The notes under the pieces are model-generated. The model did no database searches, was not told the origin of the DNA, and worked only from the letters and a program-made list of their open reading frames with translations. From the NCBI RefSeq assembly GCF_027052235.1, contig NZ_JALUFF010000047.1, positions 1-64,000 on the forward strand: a stretch of 64,000 bases of DNA, in the 5' to 3' direction. Position 1 is the first letter of the stretch; the number at the start of each line of letters is the position of its first letter. The DNA comes from Thermococcus sp. (GTDB lineage: Archaea > Methanobacteriota_B > Thermococci > Thermococcales > Thermococcaceae). Shown one piece after another: positions 55,181 to 63,039 of the stretch. Position numbers and translations under genes: made by a program.

Positions 55181-57178
55181 TCAAACACCTCCATCAGCTT
55201 TCAATTCAAGTTTTGAAACTTCTCTCTTTGCCCTGAAGGGCGTGAAGGGCTTTCCATCGCCCGAGTAAAACGTTCCGAAGAACTCAACGTACTGGAGACG
55301 GAGCGAGTGAACGAATGCTCCGAGTGCGTTTATGGCGGTCGAAAACAGCTGACCGCCTATAAAGATTATGATTCCCACGAGGGGCCCGATGTAGAGGAAC
55401 TTTATCGACCAGACCATCCCAGTCAGAACGTTGATGACCATCGCTATACCGCTGGTTGCCAGTGCAAGGGCCATGAGCCTCGCGTAGCTGAGCCACGTTC
55501 CGATGAAGCCGAAGAAGTCCGAGATTATTAGGAGCGCTGCGAGGCCTCCGTTGTTGACCACCTCCCCGATGGCAAAGAGTATTATGCCAACCCCAAAGAT
55601 GGCCTCTGCGAGGAGTGTGGACGTCTTCGTTGCAAAGAGAACTATTGCTATTATGATGAGCATCCACGAGAGCTGGTCGAAGAGGGCTCCCTTTTTGTCG
55701 CCGTTCTTCCACTTGACCACGAAGCCGATAGTGTAGCCGGTGAAGAGGTGGGCGAGGCCTATAGCGAGCGCCAATGTGAGCACGAACATCGGGTCTCTAA
55801 GCGAATCTGCTATCCTCCAGAAGTGGGCGTTGGGGTTTCCTGTGATGTACTGGAGAACGATGTCCCCGGCGTTGCCGAAGTAACTTCCAAAGAGTATTCC
55901 CATGAGTATCGTGAAGACCGAGCTCCAGAGGAGCGTGTAGGCGAACTTGTAGGTTCCGTCGTTGAACTTTCTGTGCCCCTTGACGAGGAGCGCCGCCACT
56001 ATTCCGACGATGAGCCCGTACATGAAGTCCGTGAGCATGAAGCCGAAGAAGAAGGAATACGTGAAAGCTATTATCGGCGTTGGGTCGACCTCGTCGTACC
56101 TCGGGACGCCGTACATCTCGGTGAGCATCTCGAAGGGTCTTGCCCACTTTGGATTCTTGAGCTTTATGGGTATGTCCTCGATTTCTTCCCTTGTGGGCTC
56201 CCTGACGTTTATGTAGGCCTTGCCCCCGGTTATTCTCTTTATCCCCTCCAGAACCCTTGGAACCTCGGGCCTCGGGAGCCAGCCGGTAAGGGCAAAGGTC
56301 ATGTTGGTTCTCGCGAGCATTGGAAGAACTGAGGCCTTGTCGCGCTCGTTTTCCATGAGCTCCTGGTAAAAGCGAACCTCCTCGTAGTACTTCTCCGCCA
56401 GCCCTTCGGCGTCTCTCTTGGCATCTTCAAGCTCTTTGAACTTCCCGTCGAGCTTTCTCTCGTACTCCCTCAGGAGCTCTGAAGGCTTCCCCTTTCCTTC
56501 GGGAACCTCTATCCTCTCGAAGGAGTGCTTGGCGAGAATCGAGTTCACCCTGTCGTGGTCTCTTCTGAGGGTTGCTATTACCATCAGAACCCTGTCCTTG
56601 AAGTCCCTTGTGACGACCGCTACCCTGCCCTCTGTGGCCTTTTTCAGCTCCTCAAGAAGGCCCTTGAGCCTCGGCCTCTCGACTGAGCCGACGGTTACCT
56701 CGACGAGACCGCTGTGCCTCAGGTAGCTGACCTCTATGTCGAGCGATGAGAGCATCTCAAGGGTGGCAATCGCTTCCCTTATTCTCTCTATCTCGGTCTG
56801 GATTGAGCTTATCCTCGACTCAACGGCCTTTATTTCAGGCTCAGCCTTGGATAAAAACGTTTCCACGTCCTTGATGAGCTTCTCGATGCCCTCATAGCGA
56901 TACGTCCTCTTGGGTCTCTCTCTGGGGAAGAAGAACTCCTTTATCCCTCCTCCTGAGGTTCTCTTGTATGCCTTGAGGAACTCGGTGAGCCTTGAAATCG
57001 TTATCGAGTATGAAGCGGCCTTTCGGTAGTACTCGTTCGGCGCATCCCTCTGGGCTATCCTGACCTCCGTTTCCCTTATCTCAACGGCCCCGGCCTCGTG
57101 GAGATAGGTCAACAGTTCGTCCTTGTACCTGTTGAGCGTTATTACCTCTAGCTTGACCATCTCTTCGGGCCTGAACAT
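55181..57178 (-). CDS. atpI: A-type ATP synthase subunit I (a-type stator)
   Basis: A 665-aa membrane stator subunit. The N-terminal half (about 1-330) is cytoplasmic coiled-coil and globular segments that bind the peripheral stalks. The C-terminal half has about eight helices starting IIAFTYSFFFGFMLTDFMYG, with the channel arginine likely in WLSYARLMALALATSG. It follows ahaH with one base between stop and start. Confidence 0.94.
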   Translation of the reverse strand: MFRPEEMVKLEVITLNRYKDELLTYLHEAGAVEIRETEVRIAQRDAPNEYYRKAASYSITISRLTEFLKAYKRTSGGGIKEFFFPRERPKRTYRYEGIEKLIKDVETFLSKAEPEIKAVESRISSIQTEIERIREAIATLEMLSSLDIEVSYLRHSGLVEVTVGSVERPRLKGLLEELKKATEGRVAVVTRDFKDRVLMVIATLRRDHDRVNSILAKHSFERIEVPEGKGKPSELLREYERKLDGKFKELEDAKRDAEGLAEKYYEEVRFYQELMENERDKASVLPMLARTNMTFALTGWLPRPEVPRVLEGIKRITGGKAYINVREPTREEIEDIPIKLKNPKWARPFEMLTEMYGVPRYDEVDPTPIIAFTYSFFFGFMLTDFMYGLIVGIVAALLVKGHRKFNDGTYKFAYTLLWSSVFTILMGILFGSYFGNAGDIVLQYITGNPNAHFWRIADSLRDPMFVLTLALAIGLAHLFTGYTIGFVVKWKNGDKKGALFDQLSWMLIIIAIVLFATKTSTLLAEAIFGVGIILFAIGEVVNNGGLAALLIISDFFGFIGTWLSYARLMALALATSGIAMVINVLTGMVWSIKFLYIGPLVGIIIFIGGQLFSTAINALGAFVHSLRLQYVEFFGTFYSGDGKPFTPFRAKREVSKLELKADGGV

Positions 57179-57179
57179 T

Positions 57180-57491
57180 TCAGCCCCCTCTTATCAGCTC
57201 TATTCCCGAGTTTACTGCCTTCTCGAAGTTGGACTCGGCCTTTTCACGGAGGGCGGATATCTCCATCTCCCCCTCCTTGAGAATTCTCTTTGCCTCTTCC
57301 TCGCCCTCAACGCGGGCCTTCTCGATTAAACTCTCGGCCTGTCTCTGGGCATCTTGGATTATCTTTTCCTCAAGGGCCTTAGCCTCTTCCTTCGCCTTCA
57401 GGACGAGCTCCTTGGCCTCGCTCTTGGCCCGCTCTATGCGCTCCTCTGCCTCCCTTTCTGCGTCCACAATACGCTTGATGACGTCCTCCAT
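57180..57491 (-). CDS. ahaH: A-type ATP synthase peripheral stalk subunit H
   Basis: A 103-aa, almost wholly helical, highly charged protein (IVDAEREAEERIERAKSEAK onward) typical of AhaH, which forms a right-handed coiled coil with subunit E. First gene of the operon. GGAGGGA precedes the ATG, and a small CCTG-TTTT-CAGG hairpin lies in the leader. Confidence 0.92.
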   Translation of the reverse strand: MEDVIKRIVDAEREAEERIERAKSEAKELVLKAKEEAKALEEKIIQDAQRQAESLIEKARVEGEEEAKRILKEGEMEISALREKAESNFEKAVNSGIELIRGG

Positions 57492-57554
57492 GAGCAGTCC
57501 CTCCGATGACCCTGAAAACAGGTGAGCTTTTCGCCAACTTTGGCTTCCCTAACT

Positions 57555-57565
57555 GGTTTAAATAG
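57555..57565 (-). promoter_or_regulatory. ATP synthase operon promoter
   Basis: CTATTTAAACC on the minus strand is a good TATA box about 65-75 nt before the ahaH ATG, giving a leader of about 40 nt. No other strong box occurs inside the operon, so all nine genes are probably one transcript. Confidence 0.6.
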
Positions 57566-57613
57566 TTTATGGTATAAGAGCCTAAGGGTTTTGAAAACGA
57601 AAAGAAAAGGTGC

Positions 57614-58315
57614 TCATCCGGCTTGGACTTCTTCGCCTTTGACTTTCTTTTCCAGTAATTCTTTCACCTCGCTTAGGACACCGTTCTTGGCAAAAACGAT
57701 TATCTGGCCCTTTTTGGGCAACTTCGTGTCTCCGGAGGGAATTATCAGGTTGCCCTTCTCGTCGTAGACGGCTATGATTAAAGCATCCTTTGGGAGTTTT
57801 AGTTCCCTCACGAGCTTTCCTGAGACGTCGCTGTTTTCGTCTATGGTGAAGCGGACTATCTCGGCACCCTCCTTCGGGAAGAGCACCCTGTCGAAGCCAG
57901 GGGTGATAATGTTCCTGCTGATGTACTCAGCTGCTATCTCCTCGGGGCTTATGACGAAGTCAAAGTACTTCTTCAGGTCGGAGACCTCTTCAAAGATGCG
58001 CTTGTTCTTTGGGTTGCTTATCCTCAGGGATGTTCTGATGTTGGGGTTCAGGTTCTTGGCCAGTATGCAGGCCAGCAGGTTGGCGTCGTCCTTACCGGTT
58101 AGCGCCGCGAAGGCATCCGCCTGCTTTATGTTGGCCTCCTCTAGGGTTTTCGTATCGGTTGCGTCCCCCTGTATTACCAGACCGTTGACCATCCCCGAGA
58201 GCTCCTCGGCCCTTTCCCTGTTAAGTTCTATTATCGTTATATCGTGTCCGTCCTCCTCCAGCATCTTCGCGACGAGGTAGCCAACCCTGCCCGCGCCCAT
58301 TATTATGACGTACAT
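57614..58315 (-). CDS. TrkA-type potassium regulatory (RCK) protein
   Basis: A 233-aa NAD-binding regulator. The TrkA-N Rossmann domain has VIIMGAGRVGYLVAKMLEED and the acidic IIELN strand, with GDATD downstream. A TrkA-C domain follows from about residue 140 (IVRFTIDENSDVSGKLVREL). It would gate a K+ transporter, but no Trk/Ktr membrane subunit is present here. The start ATG overlaps the secD stop (TGATG), so it is coupled to the Sec genes. Confidence 0.88.
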   Translation of the reverse strand: MYVIIMGAGRVGYLVAKMLEEDGHDITIIELNRERAEELSGMVNGLVIQGDATDTKTLEEANIKQADAFAALTGKDDANLLACILAKNLNPNIRTSLRISNPKNKRIFEEVSDLKKYFDFVISPEEIAAEYISRNIITPGFDRVLFPKEGAEIVRFTIDENSDVSGKLVRELKLPKDALIIAVYDEKGNLIIPSGDTKLPKKGQIIVFAKNGVLSEVKELLEKKVKGEEVQAG

Positions 58316-59835
58316 CACTCCTCACCGATGAGGTATTTGGCAATCTCTGCGTACGCCGGTCTCGTGATGAATATTCCTATCAGGACGCCGAGTATCGTCG
58401 TTACCGCGAATCCCTTAAGGGTTCCGACGAAGTAAACCAGCAGGAAGCTCATGGCTGCTATGGTCGTCGCTGCCGAGGCGAAGATTATGAAGAACGCCCT
58501 GCCTATCCTCCTCAGACTGCTGGCGCGTCTCGTTATTCTCGCAACCCTCTCACCGCCGAGGAGCTCGTCGGTTATGACTATCTGCTGATCAACTCCGGTA
58601 CCTATAGCTGCAATTATACCGGCTATACTCGGGAGGTCGAGGTTCCAGTTGATTAGCGCAGCGGTTCCGAGGATTATGATGACCTCGAAGAGGCTCGTGC
58701 TGGCAACCGGTATTGCTATCTTCCAGCGCCTGTAGTGGAAGTAGACTATAAGCAGAACCGCGACGAGGGCCGCGAGGCCCGCATAGAGTGCCTGGGTCTT
58801 GAAGTTTTCGCCGAGCTTGGGCGAGATGAACTGCATCCCGATGACGTTGAGCTTGACCGGGAGCGAACCACTTTTCAGGACTGTATAGACAGTTTTGGCC
58901 TCCTGCTCTGCGGCAAGCCTGTTCGGAGCTGAACCGCTTATCTGAACGTCCGTCTGGGGCTGACCGTTGGCGAGGCCCTCACCGAGGGAGTAAGGCCCGT
59001 AGAGACCGAGAACGCTTTTTACGAGTGTTCTGTCGTCTGCACCCTTGGGGCGCGGGATGTACTTAACGCTGGCGTTCATTTCTCTGAGGTTTTCGTAGAG
59101 GCTCTGTGGGACGTCGACGAGGACGATGGGCTTTCCCCCGGCGAGCTTCTTGAGTTCCTCGGCGCTCTGGCCGGAGTAAGGCACTGTGGTTATGTTAAGC
59201 GCGCTCTTGATCCTCTTCACGAGGAACGGTGCCTGTGGAGCTTGGGCGTTGAAGGTCGTGCTGTTCATGACGCTGTAGACGCTCTTCGGAACCACGAGGA
59301 GGGAGTTAACCGGCGGGTCGAGGAACATGTCAACGGGCCATCCAGCCTTTCCCTTGGCCAGCTTGGCGAACTTTTCTGCTGCGGCCTTTGAAATCCTGAA
59401 GGGGACAGCCCAGCTTCCGTCGGGTTTTATCTCGTAGGGGCCGACGTAAACGATGTCCTTACCTGTCCCAAAGATTACGCCGTCGAACTCCATGTAGAAT
59501 ACACCCTGGCTCTCGATGACCTGCTTTATCTGATTCGCCTCCTCAGCACTGGTCACGTTCGCGACCTTGACGAGGACTATCTGGTTTCCCTGACCTTCAA
59601 CGCTTATGTCCCTCAGCCCGAGGGTGTTCAAACGCCTCTGGAGGGAGTCAACGACGAGCTCCATCGTTTTCTGGTCGACCGGGTGCTCCGTTTGGGCAAC
59701 TATGGCAACGCCACCGGCTATGTCTATTCCGAAGGTGAGGGGCTTGAAGTAGAGCGTCGCTATCGAGCCCGTGAGGAAGAGTATGAGCAGGAGAACCCTC
59801 CAGCTCAGGAGGAGCTTCTTCAGCTTTCTGTTCAT
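58315..59835 (-). CDS. secD: Protein-export membrane protein SecD
   Basis: A 506-aa RND-fold subunit that assists protein export. Helix 1 (VLLLILFLTGSIATLYF) is followed by the D1 motif FGIDIAGGVAI, a large extracytoplasmic P1-type domain (about 60-330), then five helices with the GTGVDQQIVITDELL motif. Archaea lack SecA, so SecDF probably acts after SecYEG. ATG overlaps the secF stop by 4 nt. Confidence 0.93.
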   Translation of the reverse strand: MNRKLKKLLLSWRVLLLILFLTGSIATLYFKPLTFGIDIAGGVAIVAQTEHPVDQKTMELVVDSLQRRLNTLGLRDISVEGQGNQIVLVKVANVTSAEEANQIKQVIESQGVFYMEFDGVIFGTGKDIVYVGPYEIKPDGSWAVPFRISKAAAEKFAKLAKGKAGWPVDMFLDPPVNSLLVVPKSVYSVMNSTTFNAQAPQAPFLVKRIKSALNITTVPYSGQSAEELKKLAGGKPIVLVDVPQSLYENLREMNASVKYIPRPKGADDRTLVKSVLGLYGPYSLGEGLANGQPQTDVQISGSAPNRLAAEQEAKTVYTVLKSGSLPVKLNVIGMQFISPKLGENFKTQALYAGLAALVAVLLIVYFHYRRWKIAIPVASTSLFEVIIILGTAALINWNLDLPSIAGIIAAIGTGVDQQIVITDELLGGERVARITRRASSLRRIGRAFFIIFASAATTIAAMSFLLVYFVGTLKGFAVTTILGVLIGIFITRPAYAEIAKYLIGEE

Positions 59836-60740
59836 GAGCTAACCCCCCTTGAGAGGTACCATCTGAGAACGCCTGCGTTGAATATCCAGGTGTTCATGAA
59901 GTCCGCGAGGAGGCCGAATATAAGGACTATGGCTATGTTGTCAATAGTCGGGGACGTTGAGATGAGCCAGAGCATAAGGAGGGCACCGAGTGTCGTCGTA
60001 CTCATCGTGAAGCCCGTTGAGACCGCGCTCAGGTAGGCTTCCTCTATCGTGTCCTCCTTCCTCCTCGTGAGCTTCGTCGTCAGGAGTATGTTGCTGTCAA
60101 CGGTGTAACCTATGAGCATGAGCAGTGCCGCTATTGTTGCGGTCGTCAGCTGTATCCTGAATATTCCCATTGAGGCCACTGCTATCACCATGTCCGAGAA
60201 GGCCGAGAAGATTATCGCCAGGGACGACACCGGGTTCCTGAAGAAGAGGAACACAACGAGGGCCATCGCTATGAACGCGAAGGTAACGGCCTTGATTCCC
60301 TGTTTTTTGGCGAGCTCCCCGAAGGTTGGCTGAACCTCGCTGTGGGTGTACTTTGCATCTGGGAACTTGGTCTTCAGGAGGCTTATTATCTTCAAGGGGT
60401 CAACGCCAGTTGGCGCGTACACCCTGATTCCAGAGACTCCCTCAACGCTCTTAAAGCTCTCAACGTGGACGTCAACACCGAGCTGGCCGTCGAGCCACTT
60501 CTCCATCTCGTCAGGGTTCGCGCTGACGCCGTAGGCCGTTACGACGACACCGCCCCTGAGGTCTATTCCCAGGGGAGGGAAGTGAACGGCCACGAGAAGA
60601 AGTGCTATTATGAAGACCGCGAGGGGGTACATAATCATCTTCTTCGGCTCCATTTCAGCCAGAAACCTGAGCTTTTCTCTTTTCTTTGTGCGAAACTCTT
60701 CCTCAATGGAAGGTTCCTTTCTGCGCTTTTTCTTCGCCAT
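59832..60740 (-). CDS. secF: Protein-export membrane protein SecF
   Basis: A 302-aa partner of SecD. The basic N-terminus (MAKKKRRKEPSIEEEF) leads to helix 1 and the GIDLRGGVVVTAYG motif, then a smaller external domain and five helices with MLIGYTVDSNILLTTKL. First gene of the secF-secD-TrkA unit. GGGGTGAACTT precedes the ATG and TTTTAAAA at about 60795-60803 is a likely TATA box. Confidence 0.93.
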   Translation of the reverse strand: MAKKKRRKEPSIEEEFRTKKREKLRFLAEMEPKKMIMYPLAVFIIALLLVAVHFPPLGIDLRGGVVVTAYGVSANPDEMEKWLDGQLGVDVHVESFKSVEGVSGIRVYAPTGVDPLKIISLLKTKFPDAKYTHSEVQPTFGELAKKQGIKAVTFAFIAMALVVFLFFRNPVSSLAIIFSAFSDMVIAVASMGIFRIQLTTATIAALLMLIGYTVDSNILLTTKLTRRKEDTIEEAYLSAVSTGFTMSTTTLGALLMLWLISTSPTIDNIAIVLIFGLLADFMNTWIFNAGVLRWYLSRGVSS

Positions 60741-61029
60741 AAGTTCACCCCGGGGCAGTTGTTGTCCTGAGTTATGGAGTAGTTGGGTGGTGGAGTTTTA
60801 AAATTAGTGGTTGGGGTGCCGGCCACCAAAAGGAGGGGAATTGTCGGTTTTGGGAGCGATTGGACAAAAATCCTCAGGATTAACCGAGAACAGTAAAGAG
60901 AAAGCCGTTTAATTCAATAAAATTCGGTTCAGGACATTACAAGGCTGAAACGGCCCGCTGATTGCCGTTCACTTTCGGGATTAACTTTAAAAAGGGTGCC
61001 GGTTACCCCCGAAAGAGGAGGTGAGGGCC
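60741..61029. promoter_or_regulatory. Divergent control region between secF and speD
   Basis: A 289-nt gap without a gene. Near secF is a TTTTAAAA box (about 60795-60803, leftward). Near speD is CTTTAAAAAGG (about 60984-60994, rightward), with GAGGTGAGG as ribosome site. Between them is AACGGC...GCCGTT, a 6-bp inverted repeat at about 60949-60969, upstream of the speD TATA box and so not in its mRNA. I see no riboswitch-like or C/D box structure. Confidence 0.5.
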
Positions 61030-61455
61030 ATGGGCGAGATTGAGACGATAGGGTTCCACTACGTTGTTGAGGCGGCCGGTTGCGATCCTGAGATTCTCGG
61101 TGACGCTGACAAGATTCGCGAAATATTCATTGAGGCGGCTAAGATAAGCAACATGGAGGTCAAGTCAAGCTACTTCTTCAAGTTTTCGCCAACAGGGGTC
61201 AGCGGCGTGGTTATCGTCGCCGAGAGTCATATCTCTGTTCACACCTGGCCCGAGAAGGGCTACGCAGCTCTGGACGTCTACACCTGTGGCACCAAGGCAG
61301 AACCCGAGAAGGCCGTGGACTACATCCTTGAAAAGTTCAGGGCAAAGTACGCCCACGTGAGCGAGATAAAGCGCGGAATCGAGGAGGACGACGAGACCTT
61401 CACCCACATGATAATGACTTGGGAGGAGAGCCTGAGGAAAAACGGAAACGGATAG
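61030..61455 (+). CDS. speD: S-adenosylmethionine decarboxylase proenzyme
   Basis: A 141-aa class 1B AdoMet decarboxylase precursor. Self-cleavage occurs at the Glu-Ser bond in VAESHISVHTW, turning S66 into the pyruvoyl cofactor; HTWPEKGYAALDVYTCG holds the catalytic His and Cys. It makes decarboxylated AdoMet for long-chain polyamines. ATG 61030 is chosen for the GAGGTGAGG site; the GTG at 61021 is inside that site. A related arginine decarboxylase exists in some archaea, but context cannot separate them fully. It ends exactly where the convergent regulator gene ends, with no gap. Confidence 0.88.
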   Translation: MGEIETIGFHYVVEAAGCDPEILGDADKIREIFIEAAKISNMEVKSSYFFKFSPTGVSGVVIVAESHISVHTWPEKGYAALDVYTCGTKAEPEKAVDYILEKFRAKYAHVSEIKRGIEEDDETFTHMIMTWEESLRKNGNG

Positions 61456-62004
61456 TCACAGCAGCTTTTCTATCTCCTTCACCCTCTCCAACGCGTCCTT
61501 CAGGACTTCCCTGATTTTCTCAACCTTGGCTTCGAGTTCTTTCTTCTCCTCCTCAAGGGTCTTGACCTTCTCTTCCAGCTCTTTGACTCTGGCCTCAAGC
61601 TCCTCCTTCTCCTTCCTGAGCTTCTCGTACTCCTCCATCGCAACGAGCTGACCGCCTTTAGCTAGAACCTCGATGTTCCTGACGAGCTCGTCGAGCTTGC
61701 CCTGCTTTATGAGCTCGTAGGTTTCTCTGACGAGCTGGCCCGCTTTCGTCTCGCCCTTGAGGTGCTTCCTTATCGTCTGCTCAGTCCTGCCGAGCTCTTC
61801 AGCTATCTCGCTGGTTGTCATTCCCGCCTTTTCCCTGGCCAGCGCTCCAGCCGCTACCGCTAAGCTGTCAACCCATGTGAGTCTCTCCGCTGGGTCCTTT
61901 ATCAGCTCTATCACTTCGGGCCTGAAGAGGGTCGCGAAGAGGAGTATGCTCTCAAGCCTGTGTATCTCCTCCCTTCCGATCGGGTTCAGCGGAACCTCTA
62001 CCAT
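61456..62004 (-). CDS. HTH and coiled-coil regulator paired with KaiC-like ATPase
   Basis: A 182-aa protein. Residues about 55-85 form a helix-turn-helix (MTTSEIAEELGRTEQTIRKH). The C-terminal 70 residues are a pure Glu/Lys heptad coiled coil (EELEARVKELEEKVKTLEEE). The ATG at 62004 is chosen because GGAGGTGA lies 5 nt before it; the upstream in-frame starts sit inside that site. It follows the KaiC-like gene by 14 nt. It is probably the DNA-binding output partner of that ATPase, and may bind the repeats at 62780-62830. Confidence 0.75.
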   Translation of the reverse strand: MVEVPLNPIGREEIHRLESILLFATLFRPEVIELIKDPAERLTWVDSLAVAAGALAREKAGMTTSEIAEELGRTEQTIRKHLKGETKAGQLVRETYELIKQGKLDELVRNIEVLAKGGQLVAMEEYEKLRKEKEELEARVKELEEKVKTLEEEKKELEAKVEKIREVLKDALERVKEIEKLL

Positions 62005-62018
62005 CTCCATCACCTCCT

Positions 62019-62762
62019 TCATAGTTCAACAACAGTTTTCCTTTTGAGAACCTTGTCCGGGTAAACGACTATCCCCTTGTCGGTGATCTCGAAGGGGTGC
62101 CTCCTCATGGAGTGACTAGTTCCGCGCATCTTCCAGACTATCAGCGAGCGCTTGAGCTCGCCGTCTATCTCGTCGAGGTCGAGCCTTATTATGCCGTCAA
62201 CGCCGTGCTCAACACCGGGCCCGCCGAAACCGCGCTCGCCGACGCTTATCTGGCTGACGAAGATGCTGGTAACTCCAAGTCCGGCGAGAACCCTCTTGAG
62301 CTGCATCACTATGCCCCTCGCGAGGGCCGGCTTGTTGATGTAGAGCGTCGTAACGGAGTCAATCACAACGCGCTTGGCGTTTATCTCCCTGATAGCCGTC
62401 CTGAGGACGTCTATGAACTCCCTGAGGTCTGTTAAGTCGTGGACTATGTACTTCTCGTACTCCTTACTCTTTCCTATGCCCGCGGTAAAGGCATCCACCA
62501 TTGCGAACAGCCCTTTCTCCTCGTATTTCCGGACGTCCCAGCCGAACTGGGCCATGTTCTGCCTGACCTGAACCGGGTGCTCCTCCAGAGCCACGTAGAT
62601 TCCGGGCTCACCCATCTGGAGGCCGTTCCAGAGGAACTGCTGGGAGAATATCGTCTTCCCAGTTCCGGGTCCACCGCTGAGCAGAACAACGTTTCGCTCT
62701 GGAATCCCCCCGTGAAGTATCTCGTCCATTCCGGGGATTCCGGTCTTTACCCTCTTGACCAT
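62019..62762 (-). CDS. KaiC-like RecA-superfamily ATPase
   Basis: A 247-aa single KaiC domain: [19 protein letters not shown], Walker [10 protein letters not shown], catalytic Glu in [20 protein letters not shown], Walker B in [13 protein letters not shown]. The second ATG (62762) fits the family start. It is co-transcribed with the HTH coiled-coil gene. Same size class as the ATPase at 26694-27446, but that one has no adjacent HTH partner. Confidence 0.86.
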   Translation of the reverse strand: MVKRVKTGIPGMDEILHGGIPERNVVLLSGGPGTGKTIFSQQFLWNGLQMGEPGIYVALEEHPVQVRQNMAQFGWDVRKYEEKGLFAMVDAFTAGIGKSKEYEKYIVHDLTDLREFIDVLRTAIREINAKRVVIDSVTTLYINKPALARGIVMQLKRVLAGLGVTSIFVSQISVGERGFGGPGVEHGVDGIIRLDLDEIDGELKRSLIVWKMRGTSHSMRRHPFEITDKGIVVYPDKVLKRKTVVEL

Positions 62763-62779
62763 GAGCGTCACCCCCTTTA

Positions 62780-62830
62780 GTAACCTTTTGTTACCATAGG
62801 CTCTAACGCAAAAGGGCTTAAAAAGGTTAC
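62780..62830 (-). promoter_or_regulatory. Promoter of the KaiC/HTH operon with GTAAC repeats
   Basis: The TATA box CTTTTTAAGCC (about 62825-62814) is followed about 20 nt downstream by GTAAC-AAAAG-GTTAC (62794-62780), a perfect inverted repeat near the transcription start. A further GTAACC abuts the TATA box upstream. This looks like a repressor operator, possibly for the HTH protein of the same operon. Confidence 0.55.
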
Positions 62831-62913
62831 GTTGGGTAAGAAAAACGCCTCAGACTTAGGTGGGGCTGTTGAATCAAAGCAACGACTGGAGTGTAGAGAC
62901 AGAAAAAGGGCTC

Positions 62914-62991
62914 TGGCGGGCCGGGCGGGATTCGAACCCGCGACCACGGGGTTAAAAGCCCCGCGCTCTAACCAGGCTGAGCTACCGGCCC
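62914..62991 (-). tRNA. tRNA-Lys (anticodon UUU)
   Basis: A full cloverleaf on the minus strand: acceptor GGGCCGG/CCGGCCC, D arm AGCTCAGCCTGGTTAGAGC, anticodon arm CGGGG-CTTTTAA-CCCCG with anticodon TTT, T arm GCGGG-TTCGAAT-CCCGC, discriminator G and an encoded CCA (62916-62914). No intron. A T run (CCTTTTTCTG, about 62900-62909 on the minus strand) follows as probable terminator. Confidence 0.97.
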
Positions 62992-63018
62992 ATGCCCGCT
63001 TTGGGTAAATTCCGAGAG

Positions 63019-63027
63019 CCTTATAAG
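63019..63027 (-). promoter_or_regulatory. tRNA-Lys promoter TATA box
   Basis: CTTATAAGG on the minus strand is 28-36 nt before the mature tRNA 5' end, allowing a leader of a few bases for RNase P removal. Just upstream, overlapping the GTPase stop, a CCCGCT-GA-AGCGGG hairpin (63034-63047) may mark the end of the GTPase mRNA. Confidence 0.6.
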
Positions 63028-63039
63028 TTTTGTCCCGCT

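Noticed and set aside
57510-57540. C/D box RNA in the ahaH leader (CGATGA and CTGA on the + strand)
   Set aside because: The boxes are only two bases apart, leaving no room for a guide, and there is no second box pair or closing stem.
60949-60969. Hairpin before speD as a SAM riboswitch
   Set aside because: It lies upstream of the speD TATA box, so it is not in the transcript, and it has no SAM-aptamer features.
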